Part shown: positions 45,670 to 54,366 of the stretch, piece after piece
How positions within the stretch are numbered: position 1 is the first letter of the stretch
Layout: every line of letters begins with the position of its first letter
Origin: Gammaproteobacteria bacterium
Lineage (GTDB): Bacteria; Pseudomonadota; Gammaproteobacteria; Pseudomonadales; Azotimanducaceae_A
DNA length: 58,417 nucleotides
Assembly: GCA_012960755.1 (NCBI GenBank)
Contig: DUAT01000153.1
Location: 32,423-90,839 of the forward strand
Direction: 5' to 3'
The notes under the pieces: generated by a model
What the model was told of the DNA's origin: nothing
The model's input: the letters and a program-made list of their open reading frames with translations, nothing else
Database searches by the model: none
Made by a program: the position numbers and the translations under genes

Positions 45670-46956
45670 ATGTCGTTTAAACAGCAGCTCCTGTTCTTTC
45701 TCTCACTATTCTTGATCTGTCAATTTCCGCTCTTGTTGGCCGATATCAGTGAATTCAGAGACGATGATATCATCGAAGAGCAGACTGATGACACGCCCGA
45801 GATAGAAACCGAAGGCAGCATCGATGCCATCATTGACCAGAGTATACGAGGCAGGCTGGGCTGGGTCTGATCTGGAGATGTCCGGCCGATTATTACGTAT
45901 TTAAAAGTGGAAGACTCCTCAGGGTCAGAGTTTAACGAAAACGACACTGGTATCAGGGCCAGAGTAGATGTAACCCGAAGGCTATCTGAAAAAGTTCGCC
46001 TGGGTGTGGGGGTGGCGGGTCGCTGCCACGTCAGCGATTGTAATCTCGAATTCGTACATCAACCGGAAATGCCAGAGCCCACCGGTCTTACCAGGGCGCA
46101 GGTGACCTTCGATGAATTATATATCCACTGGTTCCGTGAAGGTACAAATCGTTTTGATATAATTATGGGCAGATTGCAGACCCGATTTGTATTGCGCGGC
46201 GGAGTGTACGCAAAATCCCTGGACCGAAACGACAGCAATAACACGAGGGTCACGTGGACGGATGGAATACATGCGACCTTGAAGGGAAGCAAGGGCTGGC
46301 GTTCAGGTTTTGTGTTACAAAGAAATAGCTGTGATGGCACTGGCAGTATTCGCCACGGGCCACTGGATTTTGGTGACGCCGGTGCATCAAGTTCATACTT
46401 CCTGGGATTTGAGAATACTCGCAGGTGGGGATATGTTGTTCAGCGAAGTCTCGACATTTCCTACTTGCCAAAGAGTCTATTGAAAGACAACGCAGCCGAT
46501 AAGCGCAGGGTTGACTACTGGGGTATTGTTGGCCGTTTGGCGGTTGGCTGGCCGCAAGAATCTGAAGGTTTCCGGTTTCGCGGCGGTTTGGAAGTCGGTT
46601 ACGCGCCGGAGACACCAACCAACGCGGGTGTTGGTCTGGGCGGGATTGGTGACACCGAAGGCTTTGCCTGGAATGTTGTGCTGGATGCGATGGATTTTTT
46701 GCCCGGCCATAGTTTCGGCATCAACTACGGCCGAACCGGGAAGGGCTGGTTGCTGTCACCCCAGTATTTTCCCGACTCGGTTCTGTTTGAACTACGGCAC
46801 CATTGGAAATCTGTTCGCGAACCAATGGTGGAAACCAGAGTGAGATGGCAGGAAGCTCAACACCGATTTACGGATGCCATGCAGAGGGGATCCGAATTCG
46901 ACTTTTATATACGAGCGACCTGGGAGTTTGGAAGAGCTGACACCCGTGGTTTATAG
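45670..46956 (+). pseudogene. Porin-like outer-membrane barrel gene interrupted by one in-frame TGA
   Basis: The first part (45670-45870) starts with a signal peptide (MSFKQQLLFFLSLFLICQF) and an acidic segment, and ends at a TGA at 45868 after GRLGWV. The same frame continues without another stop from 45871 to 46956, giving SGDVRPIITYLKVEDSS and a barrel-like sequence: GRLQTRFVLRGGVYAKSL, LGFENTRRWGYVVQRSLDISY and a Trp/Phe-ending segment. One base change from TGG (Trp) would explain the stop. The full length of about 428 residues fits an alginate-export or other porin-type barrel, but I cannot name the family. Readthrough is possible but unsupported. Confidence 0.7.
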
Positions 46957-46974
46957 ATTGAATCATTGTTGTGG

Positions 46975-47961
46975 TTACGTTTTTGTTTGGATTTCCGGAT
47001 CTATGAAACCTGGATTGAGCCAAGGACAATGGCTGTAATGGCAACATCGTGTACTAGGGGTGCTGTTTTCCAGGACCAGTTCTTTGGACAGAAAGCCAGT
47101 GAATGGTGGCAGCCCCGCCATCGAACCGCTAAGAATCAGGGCTGCCCAGAAGAGCCCCGCCTTGAAAAGCGCATGGGCAAACAAGTACAGGATTCCGGCG
47201 CGTATTGCCAGGTCGGTCCCAAGCCCGAGGGTCAATGTGATCAGTCCAAGCTGTGAAACCGTTGACCAGGCCATGAGGAGTTTGACGTCATCGTGGCCGA
47301 GCGCTCGATAACTGCCCCAGATGCATGTGGCACCGCCGATAGGAACAAGAGGCGCCGTCCACAATGGCGTTTCACCGCAAACAGGAAACAGATAGACGAG
47401 AAGAATAAGACCTGCCTTCACCATTGTAAATAAATCCTATGAGCATCGGTAGTGCACCTGACACCGTAATAATCAGGGCCTGCTGCGCTGCGGCAAATGT
47501 ATCGCTCCGTTTGTCAGCATCCGTATTGATCAGGAAGAAAGAGCATAAACCGATGAGTTCCCAGAACATGAAGAGTACGAACAAGTTGTCAGCCAGGATC
47601 AGGCCCAGCATCGAAGCTTCGAACAGGCCAAGTGTGGCGACCGCGTAGCGGCCCTTCGTTGTCGAACCAAAGTAGGCACCAGCGAACTGCATGATAAGTA
47701 CACCGACGAAAGCGACCAGAGCTGCAACTGCCAGAGTCCCGTCGTTCAGACGCCAGGACAGGACGATGTCGAGCTCCGGTACCCATTGCCACAACCGGTT
47801 CGATCAAGCAGGAGCCAGATGGTGAGTGCCAGGGATAGTCCAGAAGCGCTTGCACCGACGAGACCGGCGCGTCCGCTCAAACCACGCACGGCAAAAAGAA
47901 CCACCGCTGAAAGCACCAGCATCAGGAAGACACCAGTGGCTAACCAGGTCTGCAGTATCAT
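46975..47961 (-). pseudogene. Decayed MrpA/NuoL-type antiporter subunit gene
   Basis: Three fragments in different frames read in MrpA order. The first (47961-47746) covers the N-terminal helices LATGVFLMLVLSAVVLFAVR. The second (about 47805-47430) covers RYAVATLGLFEASMLGLILA and FWELIGLCSFFLIN. The third (47424-46975) covers TMVKAGLILLVYLFPV, LMAWSTVSQLGLITLTLGLG, LFAHALFKAGLF and SMAGLPPFTGFLSKELVLE. Segments normally between the second and third and after ALFKAGLF are missing, so deletions as well as frameshifts have occurred. MrpA is the large subunit of a sodium/proton antiporter; the other mrp genes are absent here. Confidence 0.85.
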
Positions 47962-48001
47962 TTCCTGGGAATTCCGCTTCGAGGCGCTAGACCATCAAAG
48001 T

Positions 48002-49980
48002 TCAAAATTGATAGCTCGCGCCAATAAGGAAAACTTGCGTGGTGTAAGTGGGGCTCTCATAGCCATAGTTAAGGGTGCCAAAATAGGTATTCCCTGGTTC
48101 GTTGAAATCATCCTTCCAGACCCAGCTTTCACTATCGTAGTCTTCATATATGTAAGTGACGTTGATGATCGGTTTGTTGGCCAGAAAGATGTCAGCGTTG
48201 ATGGTAATACTGTTGATAATGGTATCGAGGTTGGGAAAAGGTCCGGACACGTTTGTTGGATCTATGGTCTTGTAATCACCATCTCCTTTTTGATAGCGGT
48301 AGTCAACACTCAGATCAACCACACCCGAGAGATTATCAGCCCTCACAGTAATACCAAAAATGTCACTTTTATCTTCGATACTGTAATGCCATTCCGTCGT
48401 GGAATTGCTTAAATTACCAAAACCGGACTGCTCAACTTCAAAACTCTCGACACCAGCATAGAAGTTAAGAGAATAGTCTCGGTTGGGTGCGTAGTTAACA
48501 TCGACGGTAGCTCTGGAGGTATCTGTAGTATCCAGGCTTGCCCAGGCAATAGCATCTAGTCGTCCTCAATGCTGCTGAGGTTGAAGCTGGCGCTGAGGCT
48601 CTGAGTGAATGAATAGGCTAGCAGTAAATCGATTTTATCCTGGGTTCGATCTACCAGGTATGGAGACAAGGCGACACCACCGGTGTCGAGGACCGCGGCC
48701 AGTTCCCGGGCTGTATCCCGGTCAACTTCACGGTCACTGTAGCTGTACTTCAGGCTGCCATAAAAACCGGACAGAGTTGGTGTACGGAGTTCAGCCCAGG
48801 TCGTAAATTCCTCACTGTTGTCAGACAGTTTCGCCGCCTGCTCGGTTAAGCGCCCCGTACCCCTCGGTGACTTGTGGACCTCGTATTGGTAATCCTTGAA
48901 GACGATACCACCACGCAATCGCCAGCGGGCAGGCAGTCGGTATCCCGCGTTGATATCGAGCTTGTGTTTATCCCATTCATAGACCTTGTTGTTCTTGTCA
49001 CTGGGAAAATCCTCGTACTACGGTGTGTCATTGCTGCGGCTTTCCAGTCGGTACTTTGCATCGATGTAGAATTTGCGGGTTATGCGATTGCGATATCCTA
49101 ACTGGAAATTCAATGTATCGAATTTTGCATCGAGTGAATTGGTCGAGTAGGTGCCGCTGTTAATCCCGTAGTTACTGAATTTGTCATCCTGCTTGCCTTC
49201 TGAGTATGAGAGATAAGCCGTGGCGCGACTAGTGCCATTGATGGTGTAGCCCCCGGTGGCGTTTACCTGGTAAAAACTGTTGCCAGGTTCTGCTGCGGTA
49301 CCCAGAACAAGGTCGTTGTCATTTTCAAAATCGGAAAAGTAAGTGCCTAATCGAAGCTGTACCTTTTCATGTTGGTAGATCAGGGCGGCATCGAATTCGT
49401 TGTGGTTGAAATCCAGTTGCTGGGGAACAATCAAGCCACCGCTGACCGGGCGTGGGCGGGTGCCATCTTTCTTTTGTGACCTGAAGTCCGTTGTTAATTC
49501 CCAACTTGGGGTGAAAAACTTATCAAAGCCAATACTGGCTGTCTTGCGTTTGCTGCTGGTCGTTTTTCTGCGTGGCTCTGCCAGTGTATTGAGGGCCTTG
49601 TCATAAATCGTCAGGCCGTTGTCGTGTTAAACTTTTTTTAACTGGTCATACCCGGCTCGCAATCGATAGTTGCCCTGCTTTGCGTACTCACCTTTGACAA
49701 AGAAGGTATCCAGACCTAGGTTATGAACATTCAGATCCCAGTACTGTTCCGGCGCATTGTCGTCGCGGGATTTCCAGTCAAGGTTGAGAACCAGGTTACT
49801 ATGATCTTCGTTCAGACCATTGTACTCGCCAAACTTTCCATTGGGGTTATCGACATAAACGAAATCCAGACTGATGGGGCTCAGGTTTGAGTCTTCGTCA
49901 GATGCCGCCATTATCTGTGGGCCGGTGCCGCCCGCTATTGTAGCTGCAATGGCAATCAGCAATTTATTCAATTTGTTCAT
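48002..49980 (-). pseudogene. Disrupted MtrB/PioB-family decaheme-associated outer-membrane barrel gene
   Basis: The frame opens at 49980 with a signal peptide (MNKLNKLLIAIAATIAGGTG) and the family-like FGEYNGLNEDHSNLVLNLDW. It meets an in-frame TAA at 49627 and an in-frame TAG at 49018; the reading frame continues on both sides in homologous style. Near 48556 it changes frame by a one-base loss (SIEDD then LDAIAWASLDTTDT), after which the barrel ends normally at YQF (48002). Reassembled, the protein would be about 660 residues, the usual length. MtrB forms the outer-membrane sheath for an MtrA-type cytochrome. The upstream genes encode just such cytochromes, so this was the porin partner of an electron conduit. 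Confidence 0.85.
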
Positions 49981-50017
49981 TTCCGACTCCGATCATCAAG
50001 AGTGATTGAGGCGCGCT

Positions 50018-50929
50018 TTACTGTCGCATCGAGCGTGCACCCGGGAAATTTGAGCCGTGTATATTGCTGTGGCAGTTGACACAGGAGCCACCAACGACCC
50101 GGCTCTGTCGATTACCGGATCCTCCCGGCAAATCCTCAAAATCGTAAGCTTCCCTGGCGTGACTATGGTCCGAGTGGCATTGCTGACAGAGAAACGGCGG
50201 CCTGACTGACAATAGGTTTTCGTGATTAGAGCCGTGGGGTGTATGGCAATTAACGCAATTATCCTGCACGGGTTCGTGTTCATTCACGAAGGGTCCACGT
50301 TTTTCTGTGTGGCAGAGGAAACAGGTTTCGTTTACTGATTGCTTCACTAGCATCGAGGGACCATTGGATCCATGAGGATTGTGACAGCTGGTACAAGTCA
50401 CGGCGCCTTCACGAATTGGGTGACGGTATGGTTTGTTTATTTGCAGTTTTTCGGTCAGGTGACAGGTAAAGCAGACATCGGTCTGTGTCAGGGGATTCAG
50501 AACGGTGTCTGTGTGGCTGTGCACCTGATGGCAGGAAGCACAACCCATCTCCTCGGCCGCATGGGTACTGCTGATCCAGTTTACGTGATCACCCTGATGA
50601 CAGCCCAGGCATTGCGCACTCTGTTGCTCGGCCGTGTGTTTCGAATTATCCCCAAAGCGGATATTGGCGACTTTTTGTGGAAACTGTGTATGTTCTTTGC
50701 TGGGCCCGTGGCAAGCTTCGCAGGCTCGTTGGGCACCAGGGCTGCGCAGGTCATTCTCCACAAAATGGTGGTTCCCCAGAACTGCTCTGACTTTGCCGTT
50801 ATCGTGGCATTGCAGACAGGTTTCTGCACCGCCGCCTGATTCTGTCAGCACAACCTGATCCTCTGGGTAGGCTGACTGACAGAGCATCAGCGCGACTAGC
50901 ATTAACAAACCCAAACTGCTGTTCTTCAT
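50018..50929 (-). CDS. Decaheme c-type cytochrome, MtrA/DmsE family
   Basis: The 303-residue protein has a signal peptide (NSSLGLLMLVALMLCQSAYP) and exactly ten CxxCH haem motifs: CLQCH, CEACH, CLGCH, CASCH, CFTCH, CTSCH, CFLCH, CVNCH, CQQCH and CVNCH. Length and spacing match the MtrA/DmsE/PioA family, which carries electrons through an MtrB-type barrel across the outer membrane. AAGGAA precedes the ATG. The gene lies between an octaheme gene (58 bp upstream) and the broken MtrB-type gene (37 bp downstream). Haem maturation depends on Ccm proteins encoded elsewhere. With the barrel gene broken, its present partner is unclear. Confidence 0.92.
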   Translation of the reverse strand: MKNSSLGLLMLVALMLCQSAYPEDQVVLTESGGGAETCLQCHDNGKVRAVLGNHHFVENDLRSPGAQRACEACHGPSKEHTQFPQKVANIRFGDNSKHTAEQQSAQCLGCHQGDHVNWISSTHAAEEMGCASCHQVHSHTDTVLNPLTQTDVCFTCHLTEKLQINKPYRHPIREGAVTCTSCHNPHGSNGPSMLVKQSVNETCFLCHTEKRGPFVNEHEPVQDNCVNCHTPHGSNHENLLSVRPPFLCQQCHSDHSHAREAYDFEDLPGGSGNRQSRVVGGSCVNCHSNIHGSNFPGARSMRQ

Positions 50930-50987
50930 CCCGGTTCCTTTTTAGACGGGTCGCTGCGTAAGCGAGAGGAAATTTCGCCGACAAGGG

Positions 50988-51746
50988 CTAATGGGTTACT
51001 TCCTGCTGTTGCTTAATGTCCTCGATCCAACTTGGTACGCCGTGGGCAACCCCCCGGTGGCAGTTTAGACAGGGCAGTTTCTTTTCAATCATGGTCGCGT
51101 GAAAGGATTGAGCCTTTGGCGACTGTTTAGCCAGGGTCTGCTCATCCTGCTTGTGACAATTAACACACAGTTGAGTATCTAATTTGGCGTGTGGGTTGTG
51201 GCAGTCAATGCAGCCAACCCTGCCGTTCTCGATTAAATGCAACCCCCTGATATGTTGCTGGGTTCGTTTATCCTTATGACAGTTTACACAGGCAAGGCCT
51301 GACCTGGTGTCATCCAGCAGTGGGTCTTTTTCTTTGTGGAGTGTGTGGCAATTGGCACAACTCAGTTCTCCCTGTTCGTGTACTCCGCCGTCCCAGTCTT
51401 TCCTCTGTTCATCCAGGTGACACTTCAGACAGACCTGGTTTTGTTCCCGCTTGCTGTTAGGCGAGTAGTCGCCAAAACGAAAGTTCTGAACCTGTAGTGG
51501 AAAGTTGGCGTGGGCGGCACTGGGTCCATGACAAGCTTCACACTGCTCTTGAGCTGCAGGAGTGTCGGGGTTGCTGGGATCAGCGTGTTTGGTCAGGAAC
51601 ATTTGTTTGACAGGATCACTTTGATGGCAGCTGATACAGGTTTTATGTTTACCTTCGGTAAAACCTTCCAACGCAAGTTGGTCTGCAGCCATCGCAGCGG
51701 TCGTTAACAGCAGGGTGCTGGTAATTGACAAAAATCGAATCAACAT
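50988..51746 (-). CDS. Octaheme c-type cytochrome, MtrA-related periplasmic electron carrier
   Basis: The 252-residue protein has a signal peptide (MLIRFLSITSTLLLTTAAMA) and eight CxxCH motifs: CISCH, CEACH, CLKCH, CANCH, CVNCH, CIDCH, CVNCH and CLNCH. Its first half resembles the decaheme partner (CEACHGPSAAHANFP against CEACHGPSKEHTQFP), so the two share ancestry. It probably shuttles electrons in the periplasm between the quinol-oxidising cytochrome and the decaheme. Its ATG is two bases after the NapC/NirT-type stop, with GGAG in that gene, so they are co-translated. I do not recognise a specific named family. Confidence 0.88.
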   Translation of the reverse strand: MLIRFLSITSTLLLTTAAMAADQLALEGFTEGKHKTCISCHQSDPVKQMFLTKHADPSNPDTPAAQEQCEACHGPSAAHANFPLQVQNFRFGDYSPNSKREQNQVCLKCHLDEQRKDWDGGVHEQGELSCANCHTLHKEKDPLLDDTRSGLACVNCHKDKRTQQHIRGLHLIENGRVGCIDCHNPHAKLDTQLCVNCHKQDEQTLAKQSPKAQSFHATMIEKKLPCLNCHRGVAHGVPSWIEDIKQQQEVTH

Positions 51747-51748
51747 GG

Positions 51749-52384
51749 CTATGGCTCCGGATTAACCGCAAGGGTGTTAACAATGTAATTTCTCTCGTCA
51801 ACCTGACTACTCGCCCGTTCCCGCAATTCCCGGGGTAACTTGTGGGCGATACCCTTGTGGCAGTCTATGCAGGTCTTGCCTTCGGAAAACGCGTCCCGAT
51901 GAAATTCAGCGGCTTTCTGGTGCTGCTGGTCAAAGGCCATTTTCTCTACCGTGTGGCAGTTGCGACATTCCCTGGAATCGTTGCCTTTCATTTCTCGCCA
52001 GACATTATTCGCCAATCGAAGCCGATGATTTTCGAATTTTTCCGGAGTGTCGAGGGTGCCGAGTATGTGATGGTAGACTTCGAGAGAGGCCTTGGCTTTC
52101 CTTATCATCTTTGGGATAAATGGCAGTGGAACATGACAGTCGGAACACGCAGCCCTGACGCCACTGTGATTCAGGTCATGACTGGTGCCGACAAATTCTT
52201 TGGCAACATTGTCTGTCATTTCATGACAGGAGTCGGTACAGAAACCTTCGGTGTTGGTCATCTCCATGGTGGTTTCAAAACCTACAGAGAACACCACACC
52301 AGAAATTACACCGATTGCCAAAAGCGCGCCGAGGGACCAACCAGTACTGGGTGAACTTAACAGGCTCCATAGTCGCTTGAGCAT
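51749..52384 (-). CDS. NapC/NirT/CymA-type membrane-anchored multiheme quinol dehydrogenase
   Basis: The protein has one N-terminal membrane helix (GWSLGALLAIGVISGVVFSVGF) followed by a periplasmic domain with four haem sites: CTDSCHEM, CSDCH, CRNCH and CIDCH. The first is CX3CH instead of the usual CxxCH, followed by the Met ligand typical of the first haem. The family takes electrons from quinol at the inner membrane and passes them to periplasmic cytochromes. It heads the minus-strand operon with the octaheme, decaheme and MtrB-type genes. Length of 211 residues is normal. The intact pore between Cys and His residues suggests function despite the unusual first motif. Confidence 0.9.
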   Translation of the reverse strand: MLKRLWSLLSSPSTGWSLGALLAIGVISGVVFSVGFETTMEMTNTEGFCTDSCHEMTDNVAKEFVGTSHDLNHSGVRAACSDCHVPLPFIPKMIRKAKASLEVYHHILGTLDTPEKFENHRLRLANNVWREMKGNDSRECRNCHTVEKMAFDQQHQKAAEFHRDAFSEGKTCIDCHKGIAHKLPRELRERASSQVDERNYIVNTLAVNPEP

Positions 52385-52517
52385 CGATATACATCCTTGC
52401 TGATTGATAGTATCTTACTAAAAATCAGGTGCCATCCTCCCAGTTTCCTGACTTTCCTGCATCTATAGAATCACTTACTAAGTAACCCTGTCCACCTGGA
52501 TTCTTGGTGTTGATTAG

Positions 52518-52566
52518 CCGACAAAGTCAGCTGATCAGCTGATCAGATAATCTGATATCTGACTTT
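52518..52566. repeat. Cluster of nested palindromes at the dioxygenase 3' end
   Basis: An 8-bp outer pair (aaagtcag/ctgacttt) encloses a perfect 12-bp palindrome agctgatcagct and further ctgatcag repeats. The dioxygenase stop codon (52535-52537) is inside it. It could be a weak terminator or a protein-binding site between this operon and the cytochrome operon. Confidence 0.5.
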
Positions 52567-53479
52567 CTTCACCGATATCAGCATAGTCGCCATCCGTGCG
52601 GGCTTTCCTGAATTCCTTCCAGTTGACGGTGCGATACCGTGGTTTTTCGCTTGAACGCAATGGCGCGCAGTCGCAAGTGTAGACAGGGTTATAGAAAAAA
52701 GGTGCACTAAAACGTTCTTCGAAGCCATTGGCCATAACCCGATGTAGTGCGGCTTTGTATCGGTCGTTCGACCAGACCTGTAACAGATCGCCGATATTGA
52801 CGATGAGGGCATCTGATTCCGGAATAATGGTATACCATTGATTTCCCGACTTTATCTGTAATCCGGAAACTGCGTCCTGAATTAATACAGTCAACGCACC
52901 TGCATCAGTATGGTGGGAAACTCCCAGGTGGCCATGCTGTGGATTATCGAGGCTGGAATCAGCCGGATTATCGCAAAGCGGATAATAATTGAGACGGACG
53001 AAGCTGCTATTGGTCGGCTCGAAGAAATGGCTTAGCTGGTCGCTGTCTTGTATGAGCGTCCCGACTATCTGTTTTAACAGGGTTGCGCTTACCGTTTCGC
53101 AGGACCTGAACCAATCCAGCATTATCTGTTTGAAGCCTTTAATATCTCCGGGCCATTGTGAAATGGTCGGGTAATCCCCGTCGTTCTGATCGATCCCAAA
53201 ATCGAATACCTGCTTCCAGTCCTGTTTGTTCTTCGTGAGTTCGCGATCATAATAGCCCCAGGGATTCTCAGATGTCCGTAGGAGCGCCTGTTTTTTATCG
53301 AAATGTAATGCAAAAAACTGTTTGGTGGCGGAAATAAATGCCTCGCATTGAGTTGGATCAATACCATGGTTGACGACCTGAAAGAAGCCAAATTCTTCAC
53401 AGGCATAAACAAGCTCTTTATTTTTGCTGTCAACAGATCCAAACTTTGAGAAATCGATCACTGGGATGTCTATAGGCAT
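52535..53479 (-). CDS. 2-oxoglutarate/Fe(II)-dependent dioxygenase (isopenicillin N synthase-like)
   Basis: The 314-residue protein has the iron facial triad His190-x-Asp192 (SHHTDAGALT) and His246 (ALHRV), and the co-substrate motif Arg256-x-Ser258 (RFSAP). The N-terminal DIPVIDFSKFG and FGFFQVVNHGI are typical of the plant-type/isopenicillin N synthase family. The family hydroxylates, desaturates or cyclises small molecules using oxygen and 2-oxoglutarate. It is the last gene of the efflux operon, 23 bp after the SDR stop. It is a candidate modifying enzyme for the exported compound; the substrate is unknown. Confidence 0.92.
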   Translation of the reverse strand: MPIDIPVIDFSKFGSVDSKNKELVYACEEFGFFQVVNHGIDPTQCEAFISATKQFFALHFDKKQALLRTSENPWGYYDRELTKNKQDWKQVFDFGIDQNDGDYPTISQWPGDIKGFKQIMLDWFRSCETVSATLLKQIVGTLIQDSDQLSHFFEPTNSSFVRLNYYPLCDNPADSSLDNPQHGHLGVSHHTDAGALTVLIQDAVSGLQIKSGNQWYTIIPESDALIVNIGDLLQVWSNDRYKAALHRVMANGFEERFSAPFFYNPVYTCDCAPLRSSEKPRYRTVNWKEFRKARTDGDYADIGEESQISDYLIS

Positions 53480-53502
53480 TACGCTTTGGCCTTAACCAGG
53501 GT

Positions 53503-54324
53503 TTAATTCATTGCCTGAACCCAATCGTCCGGGTTCAGTTCACGCAGTCTTGTGGCTGTTTCTGTATCAGCCAGATTCGAAATAACTTCTGCGTCATTGT
53601 TAACCCGCCCAGTATAGGATTCCGGGGTCTGGCATGCCAGCAGGATTGCGGCTTCAACATAACTGTCAGGCGGAGGAAGCCTGGGTGAATCCCCCAATCC
53701 GGTGCCGCGCGGCACCTGTGCAAAGAGAAAGCCCGGCGTTTCAATGGCACTCACCGGTTTTAGCGCGTTCACGGTGATTCCCTGCGGTTTTAATTCCTGG
53801 GCCAACCCTTCTGTCATAGCTTCCAGTGCACGTTTAGTGCCGCCGTACGGGGTACCCCCAAGGGTTGCGGCAGATGATATGTTTATGATATTGCCCTGCT
53901 GTTGCTCGATCATTGTTGGCAACACTGCTCTTATGCAGTTGAACGGTCCGTGCACGTTGACATTGTAAATGAGGTTCCAGTGTTTCTCTTGAATATCTGA
54001 GTTGTTGCCAGGCGGTTGGATGGCGGCATTGTTCATCAGGATATCGATGCGACCCCAATGCTCCAGTACTTTTGAAACCATCGTGGTGATAGATTCCCGG
54101 TTGGCGATGTTACAAACAACCGGAAACGCTTCGCCACCTGCATCGTTAATCATCTCTGCGGTATGGTATATCGTGCCCGGCAGCTTCTTGTCTATTTCTT
54201 CCTCAGTGCGAGCGGCAATAACAACCATCGCTCCTTCCATTGCGAAGCCTCGGGCGCAGTACTGCCCCAGACCTCTGCTGGCCCCGGTGATAATGGCAAC
54301 CTGTCCCTTCAGCCTTCCTGTCAT
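53503..54324 (-). CDS. SDR-family oxidoreductase
   Basis: The 273-residue protein has the cofactor motif TGASRGLG (residues 13-20), NNAA (98-101), the catalytic Ser150/151 and Tyr160-x3-Lys164 (TPYGGTKRA). It oxidises an alcohol or reduces a ketone with NAD(P)H. AGGAGG lies five bases before the ATG, a strong site. It follows the DUF2955-like gene by 42 bp and precedes the dioxygenase, so it belongs to the same operon. It most likely works on the same small molecule as the dioxygenase. Confidence 0.9.
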   Translation of the reverse strand: MTGRLKGQVAIITGASRGLGQYCARGFAMEGAMVVIAARTEEEIDKKLPGTIYHTAEMINDAGGEAFPVVCNIANRESITTMVSKVLEHWGRIDILMNNAAIQPPGNNSDIQEKHWNLIYNVNVHGPFNCIRAVLPTMIEQQQGNIINISSAATLGGTPYGGTKRALEAMTEGLAQELKPQGITVNALKPVSAIETPGFLFAQVPRGTGLGDSPRLPPPDSYVEAAILLACQTPESYTGRVNNDAEVISNLADTETATRLRELNPDDWVQAMN

Positions 54325-54366
54325 GTGTCCTCCTGGTCTTAGTGGATTTCTTTGTCACAGATCCAG

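Noticed and set aside
45868..45870. Selenocysteine at the TGA
   Set aside because: No Sec insertion hairpin is evident and the protein is a barrel type without redox motif; a Trp codon mutation is simpler.
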